A stretch of 64,000 bases of DNA from positions 1-64,000 of the forward strand of contig NZ_NHRJ02000008.1 in assembly GCF_002220865.2 (NCBI RefSeq), written 5' to 3'. Both the position numbers and the translations under genes were made by a program. Under the pieces are notes generated by a model. The model saw only the letters and a program-made list of their open reading frames with translations, made no database searches and was not told the DNA's origin. Shown one piece after another: positions 26,958 through 36,814 of the stretch (position 1 is the first letter of the stretch; each line of letters begins with the position of its first letter). Origin of the DNA: Paenibacillus xerothermodurans (GTDB lineage Bacteria > Bacillota > Bacilli > Paenibacillales > NBRC-103111).

Positions 26958-28339
26958 TAGTTTCTTGCGGCGTTGAGCGGGAGCGTCACGATCACTTTGG
27001 TGCCGACTCCGGGCGTACTCCCGATCGAGATTGTGCCCTTGTGCAGCCACACAATGTTCTGCGCGATCGACAAGCCCAGCCCGCTGCCTCCCGTCGCTCG
27101 GCTGCGGGCCTGATCGACCCGGTAGAACCGGTCAAACAGCCGCGGGATTTCCCCGGCTTCGATGCCAATTCCGCGGTCGGCTACCACAAGCAGCACATTT
27201 TGTGCATCATGAGGGTCACGGTGCAGGGTGACGTGCACAGCCTCGCGGCTGTACTTAATCGCGTTATCTAGCAAAATGATGAGCAGCTGCTTAATTTGCC
27301 CGGGGTTCCCGTTCATCATCGGAGCTCGTGCTTTGAACTCCGTCTCGTACCGGACCTCACGTTGAAATGCCTGCTGTAGTTTTGCGGCTGTTGTTTCAAT
27401 CAACTGCGACAGGTCGAACCGCTCCCACTGCCGGTGGGCTTCGGTTTCCGTGTCCGCCACGGAGAGCAGTGATTGGGTAAGATTGCGAAGCCGCACCGCT
27501 TCCGATTGAATGGCGTCGATTGCCTCGGCCCGCAGGGAAGGATCGCTGCCGCCCCAGCGTTTGAGCAGATCGGCGTAGCTCTCGATAATGGTTAGGGGCG
27601 TTTTCAATTCATGGGATGCATCGGCGAGAAACTGTTTTTGCCGGTTGAAGTTGTGTTCCAATTGTTCAATCATTGAATTGAAGGTATGAATTAGCTGACC
27701 GATCTCGTCCTGTCTGGCGCCGGGCTCCACCTCCATCTGCTTGAAGATGCCATGCCGTTGATTCGATTCCATAATAAAAGCCAGCCGATCGATGGGACGC
27801 AGTATGACACGAGCAAAATATAAGCCGCTAACCAGCGCGAAAAGTACGGCTCCGGCAGTAGTGAACGTGAGTACACTCACCAACACACTCAAATAGCCGC
27901 CCAACGCCTCTAATTGGCGGGCGAGCTGCAGGGAGCCGAGCGTCCGGCCGTTTGCATCGATGATCGGTGTTTGGATATAGACGATAAGCGCCTCATTCGT
28001 CCTCATAGTGTGTGAGAAGCTGCGACTGCTGTGTTCAGCCGGCAGCTGCATGAGCGGTTCTGTGGCTGCCAGCTGGGCTCTAACGACGGAGCGTGGGTCT
28101 ATGATGCGAACCATGCCTTGCGGCATTAGAAACGGCCGAAGCCACTCGGTATTCTGCCAACGGTCGGGATCATAGATCGCTGCCTGCGACAGCAGCGGCT
28201 TCGCACCGTTCCACAGCAGCTCCATCTGGCTGTTGGTTGTGATACGCACAACAGTGTAATAAGTGATGGTATTGAACAGCAGCAGAACAAGCAGCAGGGA
28301 GGAAGCGATCAGCAAGGTGATTTTCAGACGGAGTCTCAT
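26957..28339 (-). CDS. membrane sensor histidine kinase
   Basis: A 460-aa two-component kinase of the ordinary transmembrane type. Two membrane helices (about residues 8-28 and 148-172) enclose an external sensor of about 120 residues. HAMP follows, then HisKA with FLADASHELKTPLTIIESYADLL and HATPase with LLIILLDNAIKYSREAV, DRGIGIEAGEIPRLFDRFYR and GGSGLGLSIAQNIV. Its start overlaps the regulator gene by four bases, so it is translated together with its partner. The signal is unknown. Confidence 0.93.
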   Translation of the reverse strand: MRLRLKITLLIASSLLLVLLLFNTITYYTVVRITTNSQMELLWNGAKPLLSQAAIYDPDRWQNTEWLRPFLMPQGMVRIIDPRSVVRAQLAATEPLMQLPAEHSSRSFSHTMRTNEALIVYIQTPIIDANGRTLGSLQLARQLEALGGYLSVLVSVLTFTTAGAVLFALVSGLYFARVILRPIDRLAFIMESNQRHGIFKQMEVEPGARQDEIGQLIHTFNSMIEQLEHNFNRQKQFLADASHELKTPLTIIESYADLLKRWGGSDPSLRAEAIDAIQSEAVRLRNLTQSLLSVADTETEAHRQWERFDLSQLIETTAAKLQQAFQREVRYETEFKARAPMMNGNPGQIKQLLIILLDNAIKYSREAVHVTLHRDPHDAQNVLLVVADRGIGIEAGEIPRLFDRFYRVDQARSRATGGSGLGLSIAQNIVWLHKGTISIGSTPGVGTKVIVTLPLNAARN

Positions 28340-29049
28340 GTTCCCGCATCACAGTCCTTCACAAGATAACCGACGCCGCGAAGCGTATGGATCAGCTTGC
28401 ACGGAAAGCCTTGGTCCACCTTCTGGCGCAGATACCGGATATACACATCCACAACATTCGTATCCCCGACGAAATCGTAGCCCCAAACCTCAGACAATAT
28501 CTGCTCGCGGGACAGCACCTCACCCTGCCGGTAGGCCAGGAAGTACAACAGATCGAATTCCTTCGGCGTCAGCTCGACAGGTTGGCCGTCCCGCGCCACC
28601 TGCCGGGTGCGGATGTTCATGACCAGCCCGTCCACCTGGATTTCCTCATCAATCAAAGCCGCTTGTGCCGCTTCCTGCTGCTGGCTGGCCATGCGCAGCA
28701 GATTTCGGATCCGTGCCAGCAATTCCTCAATCGCAAACGGCTTAGTTACATAGTCATTAGCTCCCTGATCGAGTCCGCTGACGAGATCCGGTACTGCATC
28801 GCGTGCAGTGAGCAAAACGACGGGAATTTGGCTGCCCTGCTGCCGCAGTCGCCGAAGCACCTCAAGCCCGTTCAGCTCCGGCAGCATAATGTCCAGCAGG
28901 ATCAAATCCCACTCGCCGGACGCTGCCATTGCCAAACCCTGGCGTCCATCGGCGGCCCGCTCTGAGGTGTAGCCTTCATGCTCCAATTCAAGCTGCAGCA
29001 CCCGGGCGATTTTATCCTCATCTTCCACGATCAATATATGTTGTGTCAT
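28336..29049 (-). CDS. OmpR/PhoB-family response regulator
   Basis: A 237-aa regulator with an N-terminal receiver (acidic EDEDK near residue 10, phosphoacceptor Asp in DLILLDIMLPELNG, Lys in YVTKPF) and a C-terminal winged helix (ELTPKEFDLLYFLAYRQGEVLSREQILSEVWGYD). The ATG at 29049 follows GGAGAAGG at 8 bases; an upstream ATG at 29073 has no binding site. It precedes and overlaps the membrane kinase gene, forming a standard pair. Confidence 0.94.
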   Translation of the reverse strand: MTQHILIVEDEDKIARVLQLELEHEGYTSERAADGRQGLAMAASGEWDLILLDIMLPELNGLEVLRRLRQQGSQIPVVLLTARDAVPDLVSGLDQGANDYVTKPFAIEELLARIRNLLRMASQQQEAAQAALIDEEIQVDGLVMNIRTRQVARDGQPVELTPKEFDLLYFLAYRQGEVLSREQILSEVWGYDFVGDTNVVDVYIRYLRQKVDQGFPCKLIHTLRGVGYLVKDCDAGT

Positions 29050-29235
29050 TGGTGTGTCCTTCTCCGGTGGCATGGGATCGCTGAGCAGAGGCAGCCGGCA
29101 GGCGTCCGGCTTACATCACGCACAGCCGTCATTAGCTCTTAGTAGGTTGATTCCCGCTTGGATTTTTTATACTTTTGATGGTGTGTGATTCTGCCGTGCC
29201 GCGAACGCCTGCTGCCAGATCGGCAGACTGCACAC

Positions 29236-29264
29236 GAAAAACCACCTGCTCCCGGAGCAGATGG
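29236..29264 (-). terminator. leftward terminator after the DUF1328 gene
   Basis: On the minus strand CCATCTGCTCC pairs with GGAGCAGGTGG (one G-T pair), followed by five Ts. It ends the yflT-DUF1328 unit about 80 bases after the stop. Confidence 0.72.
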
Positions 29265-29343
29265 CCATATTGTTAACTCAAGTATGGTGTTAGAGCCGTA
29301 TTCGCGTTCGCTCCCGTTAATTACGCCGATTGAGCGGCGTCAG

Positions 29344-29511
29344 CTAGGCAGATGTTTTATTTCGTCCCATAAACAGCGATACGACGAACAAGATCAAGAA
29401 GACCACGAATAACAATTTAGCAACGCCTGCTGCTGCGCTGGCAAGACCGAAAAAGCCCAAAATACCTGCCACAATCGCAACTACCAGAAAGATAAGTGCC
29501 CATTTTAACAT
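29344..29511 (-). CDS. DUF1328 family small membrane protein
   Basis: A 55-aa protein: [20 protein letters not shown], a glycine/alanine-rich turn ([10 protein letters not shown]) and a second hydrophobic stretch [17 protein letters not shown], i.e. two membrane helices. This matches the DUF1328/YtjA pattern, often seen among stress-induced membrane proteins. AAAGGAGGGATGTCAC precedes the ATG. It lies 59 bases after the yflT-like gene on the same strand and probably shares its promoter. Confidence 0.85.
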   Translation of the reverse strand: MLKWALIFLVVAIVAGILGFFGLASAAAGVAKLLFVVFLILFVVSLFMGRNKTSA

Positions 29512-29570
29512 GTGACATCCCTCCTTTGTCTGTTGCCTTCATTTATATGCTGCAGCGAAACGCGATCTAT

Positions 29571-30005
29571 TTACCACGTGCCTCCAGGACCAGGCCGACC
29601 GCCTGCATACATTGTGCCCGCCGACTGTTGATGACGACGCTGAGCTAAGCGCTCGACTTGGAGCTCATCGTCATTGGAATCATCGAACCACACCAAGACG
29701 AGTATTTTGTCTTTGTCCAACTCTCTCTCATAATGATCGGCCTCCGTTTTCGACAAGCCGAGTGCATGCATTTTGGAACGCAGTTGATCGCCTTTGGACC
29801 GGAATAAATTGGCGAAGCTGTCGGCGATGCCTTCTTCGTACAAGCCCACCGTGTTGGTGCGCATCAGTTCCGATAATCCCGTCGTTGTTCTTTCGTTGTG
29901 TGCCAGTACGTAGATTTCCGAGAGAGAGTATCCCTCTCTTTGAAAGGCGCGAATTTCCTGAATGGCTTGCTCTTCGTTGGCAACCAGCTTGGCTCTGCTG
30001 TCCAT
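29571..30005 (-). CDS. YflT-type general stress protein
   Basis: A 144-aa cytoplasmic protein of the heat-induced stress protein YflT (GSP17M) family: an N-terminal domain with VANEEQAIQEIRAFQREGYSLSEIYVLAHN and a middle helix-rich part ending in KDKILVLVWFDD. The C-terminal 30 residues are a Gln/Gly-rich tail. In B. subtilis the homologue belongs to the SigB regulon. Here a site GTTTCA-N14-GGTTAA lies upstream at 30160-30185, so SigB control is likely. GGAGGTATAACG precedes the ATG. Confidence 0.85.
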   Translation of the reverse strand: MDSRAKLVANEEQAIQEIRAFQREGYSLSEIYVLAHNERTTTGLSELMRTNTVGLYEEGIADSFANLFRSKGDQLRSKMHALGLSKTEADHYERELDKDKILVLVWFDDSNDDELQVERLAQRRHQQSAGTMYAGGRPGPGGTW

Positions 30006-30119
30006 CGTTATACCTCCCAGACTGTGCTTCAGCTATGGCGCTTAAGCCACGGTGCTGAGCGTTTGATGAGACGGCCCCGAAAAAGTCTGCCAGAGGCGCC
30101 ACGCGCGGCTGACCCTTTC

Positions 30120-30137
30120 ATTGAAAAATTTTTCAAT
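30120..30137. repeat. 18-bp perfect palindrome
   Basis: ATTGAAAAATTTTTCAAT between the divergent yflT-like and RsbY-like genes, just downstream of the SigB-type site on the minus strand. It could be a regulator site; no known match is recalled. Confidence 0.5.
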
Positions 30138-30159
30138 TATTGGACCGGCTTGCCCTCTA

Positions 30160-30185
30160 TTAACCTCACAGTGTGGGCTTGAAAC
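30160..30185 (-). promoter_or_regulatory. SigB-type promoter of the yflT-like gene
   Basis: On the minus strand: GTTTCA, a 14-base spacer, GGTTAA (SigB consensus GTTTAA-N12-15-GGGTAT). It is nearly the same as the site before the second GlsB gene, with CCCACACTG in both spacers. It is about 155 bases before the start codon. Confidence 0.62.
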
Positions 30186-30292
30186 AGCCGGGATTGATTC
30201 AACGGGAGCGGGAAAGGTTACATATTGGTAGAAGTAAAGTTATAATAAGAAAGAAAATCTGAAAGTTCACAACAGAAGTTAGGGGACGCGTA

Positions 30293-31429
30293 ATGAACAT
30301 AGTAATCGTTGACGACAACCCGGTAAACTTGATGGTGATAGAGAAAATCGTCAAAAGTGCCGGTTATGAGCATTTTATAAAGCTGCCCTCGGCCATTGAG
30401 CTTCTCGATTTGCTGAGCGCGGGCACTGGCGAGGCGCCGAAAGTGCCGGTAGATTTGATTTTGCTGGATATGATGATGCCTGAGATGGACGGACTCGAAG
30501 CATGCCGGCGCATACAGGAGCAGGAAAACTTGCGGGATATTCCGATCATTATCGTGACGGCTGTCGGTGACTCTAATCTGGTCGCGGATGTGTTGGAGGC
30601 CGGAGCTATCGATTATGTCATGAAACCCATTAATAAAGTCGAATTGATAGCCCGTATTCGCGTGGCGCTGCGGTTGAAATACGAGAAGGATTGGCACAAA
30701 GAGAATGAGACACGTATCCGCAGTGAGCTGGAGCTGGCTAAGCAGGTTCAGAGCAGCGTACTGAGCCAGCCTATTCACAAGGACGGCTTGAGCATCAGCG
30801 CTTCGTATCACCCTTCGTTCGAACTGGCGGGCGATTTGTATTCATGGTATCGAATCGACGAGAACCGGTATGGCATTATGCTGCTTGATATGATGGGCCA
30901 CGGTATTTCTTCTTCACTGGTTTGTATGTTTATATCCTCCGTTATGCAGGACACCATAACCCGCTTTGTCTCTCCGGAGACCGTGATAGCGGAGTTGAAC
31001 CGATACATGAACCAACTCAATCGTAACGCCTCGGTCAGTTACTATTTTACCGCCATTTATCTGGTCATCGACACGTTGAACAAAAGGATTGAATATGTCA
31101 ATGCCGGCCATCCGCCGGGTATACTGACCGAGCCCCATAAACCTCCTATTTTACTGGATAGCGGCAGCTGTGCGGTTGGTTTTTTTGAGCAGATGGATAT
31201 CCAGAAGGGAGTGCTGTCCTACGGACCGGACATGCAGTTGTTTCTGTACACCGACGGACTCTTGGAAGCGATAGACGAAGAAGGCACGGATGAAGTCGCA
31301 AAGCTGACCGACCAGCTTCAGGCCTGCGGCCGAAAGGAAGTCGACTTCATCGTGGATACGCTGCTGCCGCCAGATATTCGCGCGGATCAGGAAGATGATA
31401 TTTGTATGGTGATCTTGCGGGCGGACTAG
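30293..31429 (+). CDS. response regulator-PP2C phosphatase, RsbY-like
   Basis: A 378-aa two-domain protein: receiver (residues 1-120, Asp59 in LILLDMMMPEMDG, Lys in YVMKPI) and a SpoIIE/RsbU-type PP2C phosphatase (about 150-378, with LAGDLYSW, LDMMGHGISSSLV, YVNAGHPPG, LYTDGL and QEDDICMV). Proteins of this layout, such as RsbY of the B. cereus group, dephosphorylate RsbV and so free SigB when phosphorylated by a hybrid kinase. Such a kinase gene follows directly, and rsbV-rsbW-sigB lies 8 kb on. The assignment as the SigB-activating phosphatase is inference from layout and context. Confidence 0.88.
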   Translation: MNIVIVDDNPVNLMVIEKIVKSAGYEHFIKLPSAIELLDLLSAGTGEAPKVPVDLILLDMMMPEMDGLEACRRIQEQENLRDIPIIIVTAVGDSNLVADVLEAGAIDYVMKPINKVELIARIRVALRLKYEKDWHKENETRIRSELELAKQVQSSVLSQPIHKDGLSISASYHPSFELAGDLYSWYRIDENRYGIMLLDMMGHGISSSLVCMFISSVMQDTITRFVSPETVIAELNRYMNQLNRNASVSYYFTAIYLVIDTLNKRIEYVNAGHPPGILTEPHKPPILLDSGSCAVGFFEQMDIQKGVLSYGPDMQLFLYTDGLLEAIDEEGTDEVAKLTDQLQACGRKEVDFIVDTLLPPDIRADQEDDICMVILRAD

Positions 31430-31466
31430 CCTTCAGTGTCTCGTTTTCCAGAGGAGGTAGCGTTGG

Positions 31467-32693
31467 ATGATGAATGTGAAGACCAAACTGTTTGTCGGTT
31501 TCGGGACGCTGATGTTTTTGATGTTCACACTCGCCGGAATCGGCATCAACCGTTTGTCCACCATCGATGAAAGCATGAAGGAAATTTACAGCAACCGGTA
31601 TAAAAAGGTTCAGATGACATCCGCGCTGCGTGAGCACACATCGAAACAAGCGAGGCATGTCGCCAATCTGCTTTTGATCGATGATACCGCCGCTTCAGCC
31701 AGAAATCTGGAAGAGATCCGAACGGAACTAGGCAAAGTGTCTCAGTATCTCGCTCGGTTCGAAGCCGAGAACAAGGGCGGTGTGGAACAGCCGCTCGCAT
31801 CGGACATAATCACACGGGGAAAAAGATATCTCGACTATAACAATGATCTTATTTCACTGTATGTCGCCGGCAAAAAGGCGGAAGCTAACGCACTGAGGAC
31901 CGGTGTCGGCGTGGAGGCACAAGAGGAGTTTCTAGACAGTATCACCGCTATGACACTGTATCAGGAAGATGCAATGACGCAAGCCCTGAGACAGGCGGAG
32001 AACGAGAACAGTACAACATACAGATATACCGTGCTGATGACGATCACGAGCTTGCTTTGTGGTGTCGCCATCATGTTTTGGCTGGTGGTCAGCATTACGC
32101 GCGGACTCGGCTTGTTGTCCATGGTGATGCACCATTTTGGCAACAGACAGGGGACCGGCTTGTATAGGGTGCCGATTCAGACAACAGATGAATTTGGCGG
32201 TATTGCCAGTACATTCAACGAAATCGCCGAGGAGCTGGAGGAGATCAGCGCAAACGAGCGCCAGCTTGGTCAACTCAATGCCGATCAGGCGTGGCTGCAG
32301 ACGAATATCGCGCATGTCTCCACACAGCTGCAGAGCATTCAGCGGTTGGATGCCATGGCGGAGACGTTTATCAGCGAGCTGTGCCGGATTATTGGGGCGC
32401 AAAACGGCGCGATGTACATTGCCAAGCAGGAAGGGTTGGCAACCAGCCTCACGCTGCAGGGAACATATGCCCGCAATGCATCCGAGGCGATGCAGGAAGT
32501 AGTTCCGGGGGACGGATTAATCGGACAGTGTGCGTCGGACGGCAAACCGATCACATTGACTAATGTCGGTCTGATTATATGGGCATTCGCTCTGCATTTG
32601 GCGAGATCGCTTCGGTATCGCTGGCTGTGCGAGCGGTTACCTATCTGGACGAAGTCATTGCCGTGTTCGAAGTGTCCGCCATCAAGCCGCTGA
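31467..32693 (+). CDS. hybrid sensor kinase, N-terminal part (frameshifted)
   Basis: Membrane sensor half of a large hybrid kinase: helix 1 at about residues 8-28, an external four-helix-type domain (residues 30-185), helix 2 (YTVLMTITSLLCGVAIMFWLVV), HAMP, and the first part of a GAF domain (AMAETFISELCRIIGAQNGAMYI, GDGLIGQCASDGKPITL). After TLTNVG (about position 32567) the reading leaves the domain; the last 40 residues are out of frame. The rest of the GAF domain and the kinase continue in the +2 frame at 32579. One missing base near 32568-32572 would join them. AGAGGAGG precedes the start. Whether this is a mutation or a sequence error cannot be told. Confidence 0.8.
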   Translation: MMNVKTKLFVGFGTLMFLMFTLAGIGINRLSTIDESMKEIYSNRYKKVQMTSALREHTSKQARHVANLLLIDDTAASARNLEEIRTELGKVSQYLARFEAENKGGVEQPLASDIITRGKRYLDYNNDLISLYVAGKKAEANALRTGVGVEAQEEFLDSITAMTLYQEDAMTQALRQAENENSTTYRYTVLMTITSLLCGVAIMFWLVVSITRGLGLLSMVMHHFGNRQGTGLYRVPIQTTDEFGGIASTFNEIAEELEEISANERQLGQLNADQAWLQTNIAHVSTQLQSIQRLDAMAETFISELCRIIGAQNGAMYIAKQEGLATSLTLQGTYARNASEAMQEVVPGDGLIGQCASDGKPITLTNVGLIIWAFALHLARSLRYRWLCERLPIWTKSLPCSKCPPSSR

Positions 32694-35164
32694 CTGAGTT
32701 GGAGCTGAAGCTGGTGCATGACTTGTGCGACATTGCCGCGGTCACCATTCACCGGATCAAATCTCAGCTGCGAGTTGAGGAGCTGCTGCGCATTTCACAG
32801 CTGCTTACCGACGAGCTGCAGACGCAATCCGAAGAGCTGTTATTGCAGCAGGACGAGCTTCGCGCGTCGAACGAGAAGCTGGAGGAGCAGACCCGTGCCC
32901 TGCAATCATCGGAAGAACTGCTGCAGCGGCAGCAGGCCGAGCTGGAGCGGAGCAATGAGGAGCTGTTGCGCAAAACCAGGCAGCTGGAAGAGCAAATCAG
33001 GGAAACCGAGGAAATCAACAGGCAGATCGAGCTTGCCAAGGACGTGTTGGAAAAGCAGGCTTTGGAACTGAATTTCGCTTCGAAATACAAGTCGGAATTT
33101 ATGGCCAAGATGTCGCATGAGCTGCGCACACCGCTCAATAGTATGCTGATTTTGTCACAGTTGCTGAAAGAGAACAAAGAAGGAAATCTCAACAGCAAGC
33201 AAGTAGAGTACGCGGAGACGATTCTTTCCTCCGGAACCGACTTATTGCAGTTGATCGACGACATCCTTGATCTGGCTAAGGTGGAATCCGGCCACATGGA
33301 GCTCCACCGGCAGTTGGTGCGGGTAAAGGATATTGCGGACTCATTGAACAAATCGTTTGGGCCGGTAGCCGAAAAGAAAACGCTGGAATTCAACGTCGTG
33401 GTGCACGGTAAAACACCGGAGATGATTTACACCGACAGTCTGCGTCTGCTGCAGATCTTAAAAAATCTGCTGTCCAACGCTTTTAAGTTCACGAAAGAAG
33501 GAAGCGTCTGCCTGAGCATTGCACCGCTGCGCAGTGATTCATCACAGCTCTCGTTTGCGGTAATCGACACCGGTATAGGTATTCCCACCCATAAACAGCA
33601 GATGATATTTGAAGCGTTCCAGCAGGCGGACGGTACGACGAGCCGGCAGTACGGCGGGACCGGATTGGGTTTATCGATCAGCAGGCAGTTGGCCGGTCTG
33701 TTAGGCGGCAGCATTATGATTGAAAGTGAGCCGGGTAGGGGAAGCAAATTCACACTGGTGGTGCCGCACGAGGCCCCTGCTGCGGACTGCGGTGAACATG
33801 GCGCGCACGGGGATGCACCCCCTGGGGAATCGGAGCTGGCGGAAATCGCCGCGTCCGAAGTTGCCGCGTCTCGGGAGTTGCCGGTTGTGTCGCATCGCGC
33901 GCAGCGTCCAGTTTCATTGCTGCAACCGCTGCCGAAGCCTCGAGAGCAGCCGGTCACCATTGAAGATGATCGCGAGAATCTCGATACAGGTGCCCGCTCG
34001 TTGCTGATCATCGAGCATGACGCCGATTTTGCACGTGCTCTGGCGAGCGCCGCGCGACGCCGTGGATTCAAAGTACTGGCAGCGCTTCAAGGCGATACCG
34101 GCTTACTGCTGGCCGAGCAGTATAAACCGGATGCTATCCTGTTGGACACAGAGATGCCCGTGGTGGATGGCTGGTCCATTCTTGTGCAACTAAAGAACGC
34201 GGCGAGCACCAGGCACATTCCGGTACATGTCATGACCGCGTCGGATGATGCCCAGCAGGCACTCTCAATGGGGGCTATCGCCGCTGTGCAGAAACCATGC
34301 GGAAGTGACCGGCTCGAAGAGGTGTTCAATCAGATTGAGGCATTCCTCAACAAGGGGCCGGGACAACTGCTCATTGTCGGCTCTGATGAGGAACAGAGGT
34401 ACGATTTGGTTGAATGGATCGGGCATCGCGATGTGAACATCGTGTGCGCCGCTGAAGAGTTGGACGCTTGGCGGGAGCTGCAGCGGCAGCCTTTTGACTG
34501 CGTGGTCATTCAACTGGGTACCCGGAATTTAACGGAATTCGGTTTGTTGGATCTGATCAGAGCGGATAACAGCTTCCTCCGGCTGCCAATTATTGTATAT
34601 GCTCCGCGCAAATGGTATCGCGAGGAACAAGTCAAGCTGAAAAAGTACACAGAGTCGATTATAGTTAAAGATGTGAGAACACCTGAGAGACTTCTGGAGG
34701 AAACCACCCTGTTTTTACACACAGCAGAGGCCGACCTGCCGGAAGATAAACGTAACATACTGCATCGGCTGCATAACAAACAAGAGGTGTTTTACGGCAA
34801 AAAGGTGCTGTTGGTTGATGACGACATCCGGAATGTGTTCGCACTTTCGAACTTGCTGGAGGGCTACGACATGCAAATCTCATTCGCGGAGACAGGCAGT
34901 CAGGCATTGATGCGGCTAAGGGACGAGCCCGACTTCGATCTCGTGCTGATGGATATTATGATGCCGGAAATGGACGGATATGAGGCGATGCGCCGGATCC
35001 GCAGCCAGCCGGAGTTCGAGCACCTTCCGATCATTGCGCTGACCGCCAAAGCGATGCGGGATGACCGTGAAAAATGTCTCGAAGCCGGAGCATCCGACTA
35101 TATAACCAAGCCGATCCACACCGAGCAGCTCTTATCTTTGATACGAGTTTGGCTGTGCCAGTGA
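32579..35164 (+). CDS. hybrid histidine kinase with three receiver-type domains (C-terminal part)
   Basis: Continuation of the 31467 frame. In order: end of a GAF domain (residues 1-60), a long coiled coil (65-165), HisKA with His180 in [15 protein letters not shown], HATPase ([22 protein letters not shown]), a receiver with [11 protein letters not shown] (about 480-600), a degenerate receiver lacking the usual Asp loop (about 605-720), and an intact receiver with [12 protein letters not shown] (about 740-860). The architecture resembles RsbK-type kinases that signal to SigB through RsbY. The local ATG at 32579 has no ribosome binding site, so by itself it is unlikely to be expressed well. 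Stop is 83 bases before the next kinase gene. Confidence 0.85.
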   Translation: MGIRSAFGEIASVSLAVRAVTYLDEVIAVFEVSAIKPLTELELKLVHDLCDIAAVTIHRIKSQLRVEELLRISQLLTDELQTQSEELLLQQDELRASNEKLEEQTRALQSSEELLQRQQAELERSNEELLRKTRQLEEQIRETEEINRQIELAKDVLEKQALELNFASKYKSEFMAKMSHELRTPLNSMLILSQLLKENKEGNLNSKQVEYAETILSSGTDLLQLIDDILDLAKVESGHMELHRQLVRVKDIADSLNKSFGPVAEKKTLEFNVVVHGKTPEMIYTDSLRLLQILKNLLSNAFKFTKEGSVCLSIAPLRSDSSQLSFAVIDTGIGIPTHKQQMIFEAFQQADGTTSRQYGGTGLGLSISRQLAGLLGGSIMIESEPGRGSKFTLVVPHEAPAADCGEHGAHGDAPPGESELAEIAASEVAASRELPVVSHRAQRPVSLLQPLPKPREQPVTIEDDRENLDTGARSLLIIEHDADFARALASAARRRGFKVLAALQGDTGLLLAEQYKPDAILLDTEMPVVDGWSILVQLKNAASTRHIPVHVMTASDDAQQALSMGAIAAVQKPCGSDRLEEVFNQIEAFLNKGPGQLLIVGSDEEQRYDLVEWIGHRDVNIVCAAEELDAWRELQRQPFDCVVIQLGTRNLTEFGLLDLIRADNSFLRLPIIVYAPRKWYREEQVKLKKYTESIIVKDVRTPERLLEETTLFLHTAEADLPEDKRNILHRLHNKQEVFYGKKVLLVDDDIRNVFALSNLLEGYDMQISFAETGSQALMRLRDEPDFDLVLMDIMMPEMDGYEAMRRIRSQPEFEHLPIIALTAKAMRDDREKCLEAGASDYITKPIHTEQLLSLIRVWLCQ

Positions 35165-35247
35165 CAGGACAAGTATTTCATCAACAAATTTACAGAGTCT
35201 GCATATGAATTAATTTATGGTAACAAAAGCAGAAATGGAGATACAAA

Positions 35248-36423
35248 ATGGATGATCCTATTCGTATTCTTCTGGTTGACGACCAGCCGGAGAATTTGCT
35301 GGCTTTGGAGGCGGTACTGGGTGATCAGCAGTATCACCTGGTCAAAGCAAACTCAGGTGAAGCCGCGCTGCGCTGTTTGCTAACCTACGATTTCGCTGTG
35401 ATTGTGCTTGATGTGCAAATGCCGGGGATGGATGGCTTTGAAACGGCTCAATGGATTAAATCGCGAGAAAAGACAAAGGCCGTGCCGATTATTTTCGTCA
35501 CTGCGGCTTATGAGGAACAGGACCAATCGTTTACCGCCTACTCTGTAGGGGCGATCGATTACATCGTCAAGCCGATCGTGCCGCATGTGTTGAAATCGAA
35601 GATCGAGGGCTTTGTGCATATATATTTGACACAGCAAAAACTGCAGCAGCAAACCCAGCTGCTTAATGAGCAGAAGCATGAGCTGGAGCAGGCGAAAGAA
35701 GCCGCTGAGCAAGCTACGCGCGCTAAGTCGGAGTTTCTCGCCGTGATGAGTCACGAAATACGTACACCGCTCAATGGTGTGCTGGCAATGGCTGATCTGC
35801 TGCTGGAAACCGAGCTGAATCCGGAGCAGCAGGAATTGACCGAAACCATTCGTAAGAGCGGCACGTCGCTGCTCGCTATACTCAATGATATATTGGACTT
35901 ATCCAAAATCGAATCCGGAAAAATGCGTGTGTCTGAAGAATTGTTTCACCTGCGGTCCTTTGTGCAGGAAACCCAGGATTTGTTTCAGCTTGAGGCCCGG
36001 AGAAAATCATTGGATCTAAGCGTCGAAATCGATCCGGCGCTGCCCGAATATCTGGTTGGCGATGAAGCTAGGTTAAAGCAAATTCTGATGAATCTGATCG
36101 GCAACGCGGTGAAGTTTACGGAGAAGGGCGGAGTTTGGCTGACTGTGAGCAAGCTGGCCGAGCACGAGGATGAGCTGGAGCTGCAGTTTGTGATTAAAGA
36201 TACCGGGGTCGGCATTCCGGAAGAAAAGCGCAGTATCTTGTTCCGTCCATTCTCCCAGCTTGATTCGTCCACGACCCGCAGATATGGAGGAACGGGGCTG
36301 GGTTTGGCTATATGCCGGAACCTGGTTGAGCTGCTGGGCGGCACGATCCGTCTGGAGACTGAATACGAGCAAGGAGCAATGTTTGTCTTTTCTATCCGTG
36401 CTCGCATCGGAACTATGGATTAA
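35248..36423 (+). CDS. receiver-histidine kinase (REC-HisKA-HATPase)
   Basis: A 391-aa soluble kinase with an N-terminal receiver (Asp55 in [13 protein letters not shown], Lys in YIVKPI), a coiled linker (125-160), HisKA with His169 in [15 protein letters not shown] and HATPase ([43 protein letters not shown]). No sensor or membrane segment is present, so it probably relays phosphate within the local cluster, receiving input on its REC domain. AATGGAG precedes the start. A terminator follows about 70 bases after the stop. Confidence 0.9.
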   Translation: MDDPIRILLVDDQPENLLALEAVLGDQQYHLVKANSGEAALRCLLTYDFAVIVLDVQMPGMDGFETAQWIKSREKTKAVPIIFVTAAYEEQDQSFTAYSVGAIDYIVKPIVPHVLKSKIEGFVHIYLTQQKLQQQTQLLNEQKHELEQAKEAAEQATRAKSEFLAVMSHEIRTPLNGVLAMADLLLETELNPEQQELTETIRKSGTSLLAILNDILDLSKIESGKMRVSEELFHLRSFVQETQDLFQLEARRKSLDLSVEIDPALPEYLVGDEARLKQILMNLIGNAVKFTEKGGVWLTVSKLAEHEDELELQFVIKDTGVGIPEEKRSILFRPFSQLDSSTTRRYGGTGLGLAICRNLVELLGGTIRLETEYEQGAMFVFSIRARIGTMD

Positions 36424-36814
36424 GTTCCTCTGCGCAGCGATACGTAAAACAGCAAAAGTCCGCCCATCGCCCAAACTGAAAATCAACTTATGCATCACCT
36501 CCGCAGAATCTTTATACGATTCAGGGAGGTGTTTTGCGTTTGTTTCAACTACCAAGCCCTCGTGTAATCAATAGTACGCGCCAGAATGAATTCGTTTGTG
36601 TGCAAGGGATGCTGGAAGGATGTCGGCACGATACAGAGCTTGTGGGACGCGCATATGGATCCTGCTGGGGCGTAAGCCGCGCTTTGTATGTGAGACGAAA
36701 TTGTGTTTGCCAAAAGCGAAAACTGCCCAAAATGTATATTCCTGTACATCAATTGATAGAGCAGACGGGCTGAGCATAGGTTCACTGCAGCCTCCGGCCC
36801 ATAGGAGGGAAAAG
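36424..36814. other. 391-bp spacer with terminator
   Basis: Holds the terminator at 36496-36540 and then about 270 bases of leader before the exported protein gene. The frame of that gene stays open upstream but lacks a start signal. I found no riboswitch pattern. Confidence 0.5.
36496..36540 (+). terminator. terminator of the kinase cluster
   Basis: CACCTCC pairs with GGAGGTG, with an inner GAATC/GATTC stem, followed by TTTTGCGTTT. It ends the rightward RsbY-kinase-kinase transcript. Confidence 0.72.

Noticed and set aside
29401-29520. SigB-type promoter directly before the DUF1328 gene
   Set aside because: GTTTCG is present on the minus strand near 29567, but no GGGTAA-like box lies 12-15 bases after it. 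The gene more likely shares the yflT promoter.
32579-35164. Independent kinase gene starting at the ATG at 32579
   Set aside because: The ATG is in the middle of a GAF domain whose first half is in the preceding frame, and there is no ribosome binding site; a frameshifted single gene explains it better.
36541-36814. Possible riboswitch before the exported protein gene
   Set aside because: The segment GCCTCCGGCCCATAGGAGGG recalled part of a c-di-GMP element, but the other conserved parts are missing; it is mainly the ribosome binding site.
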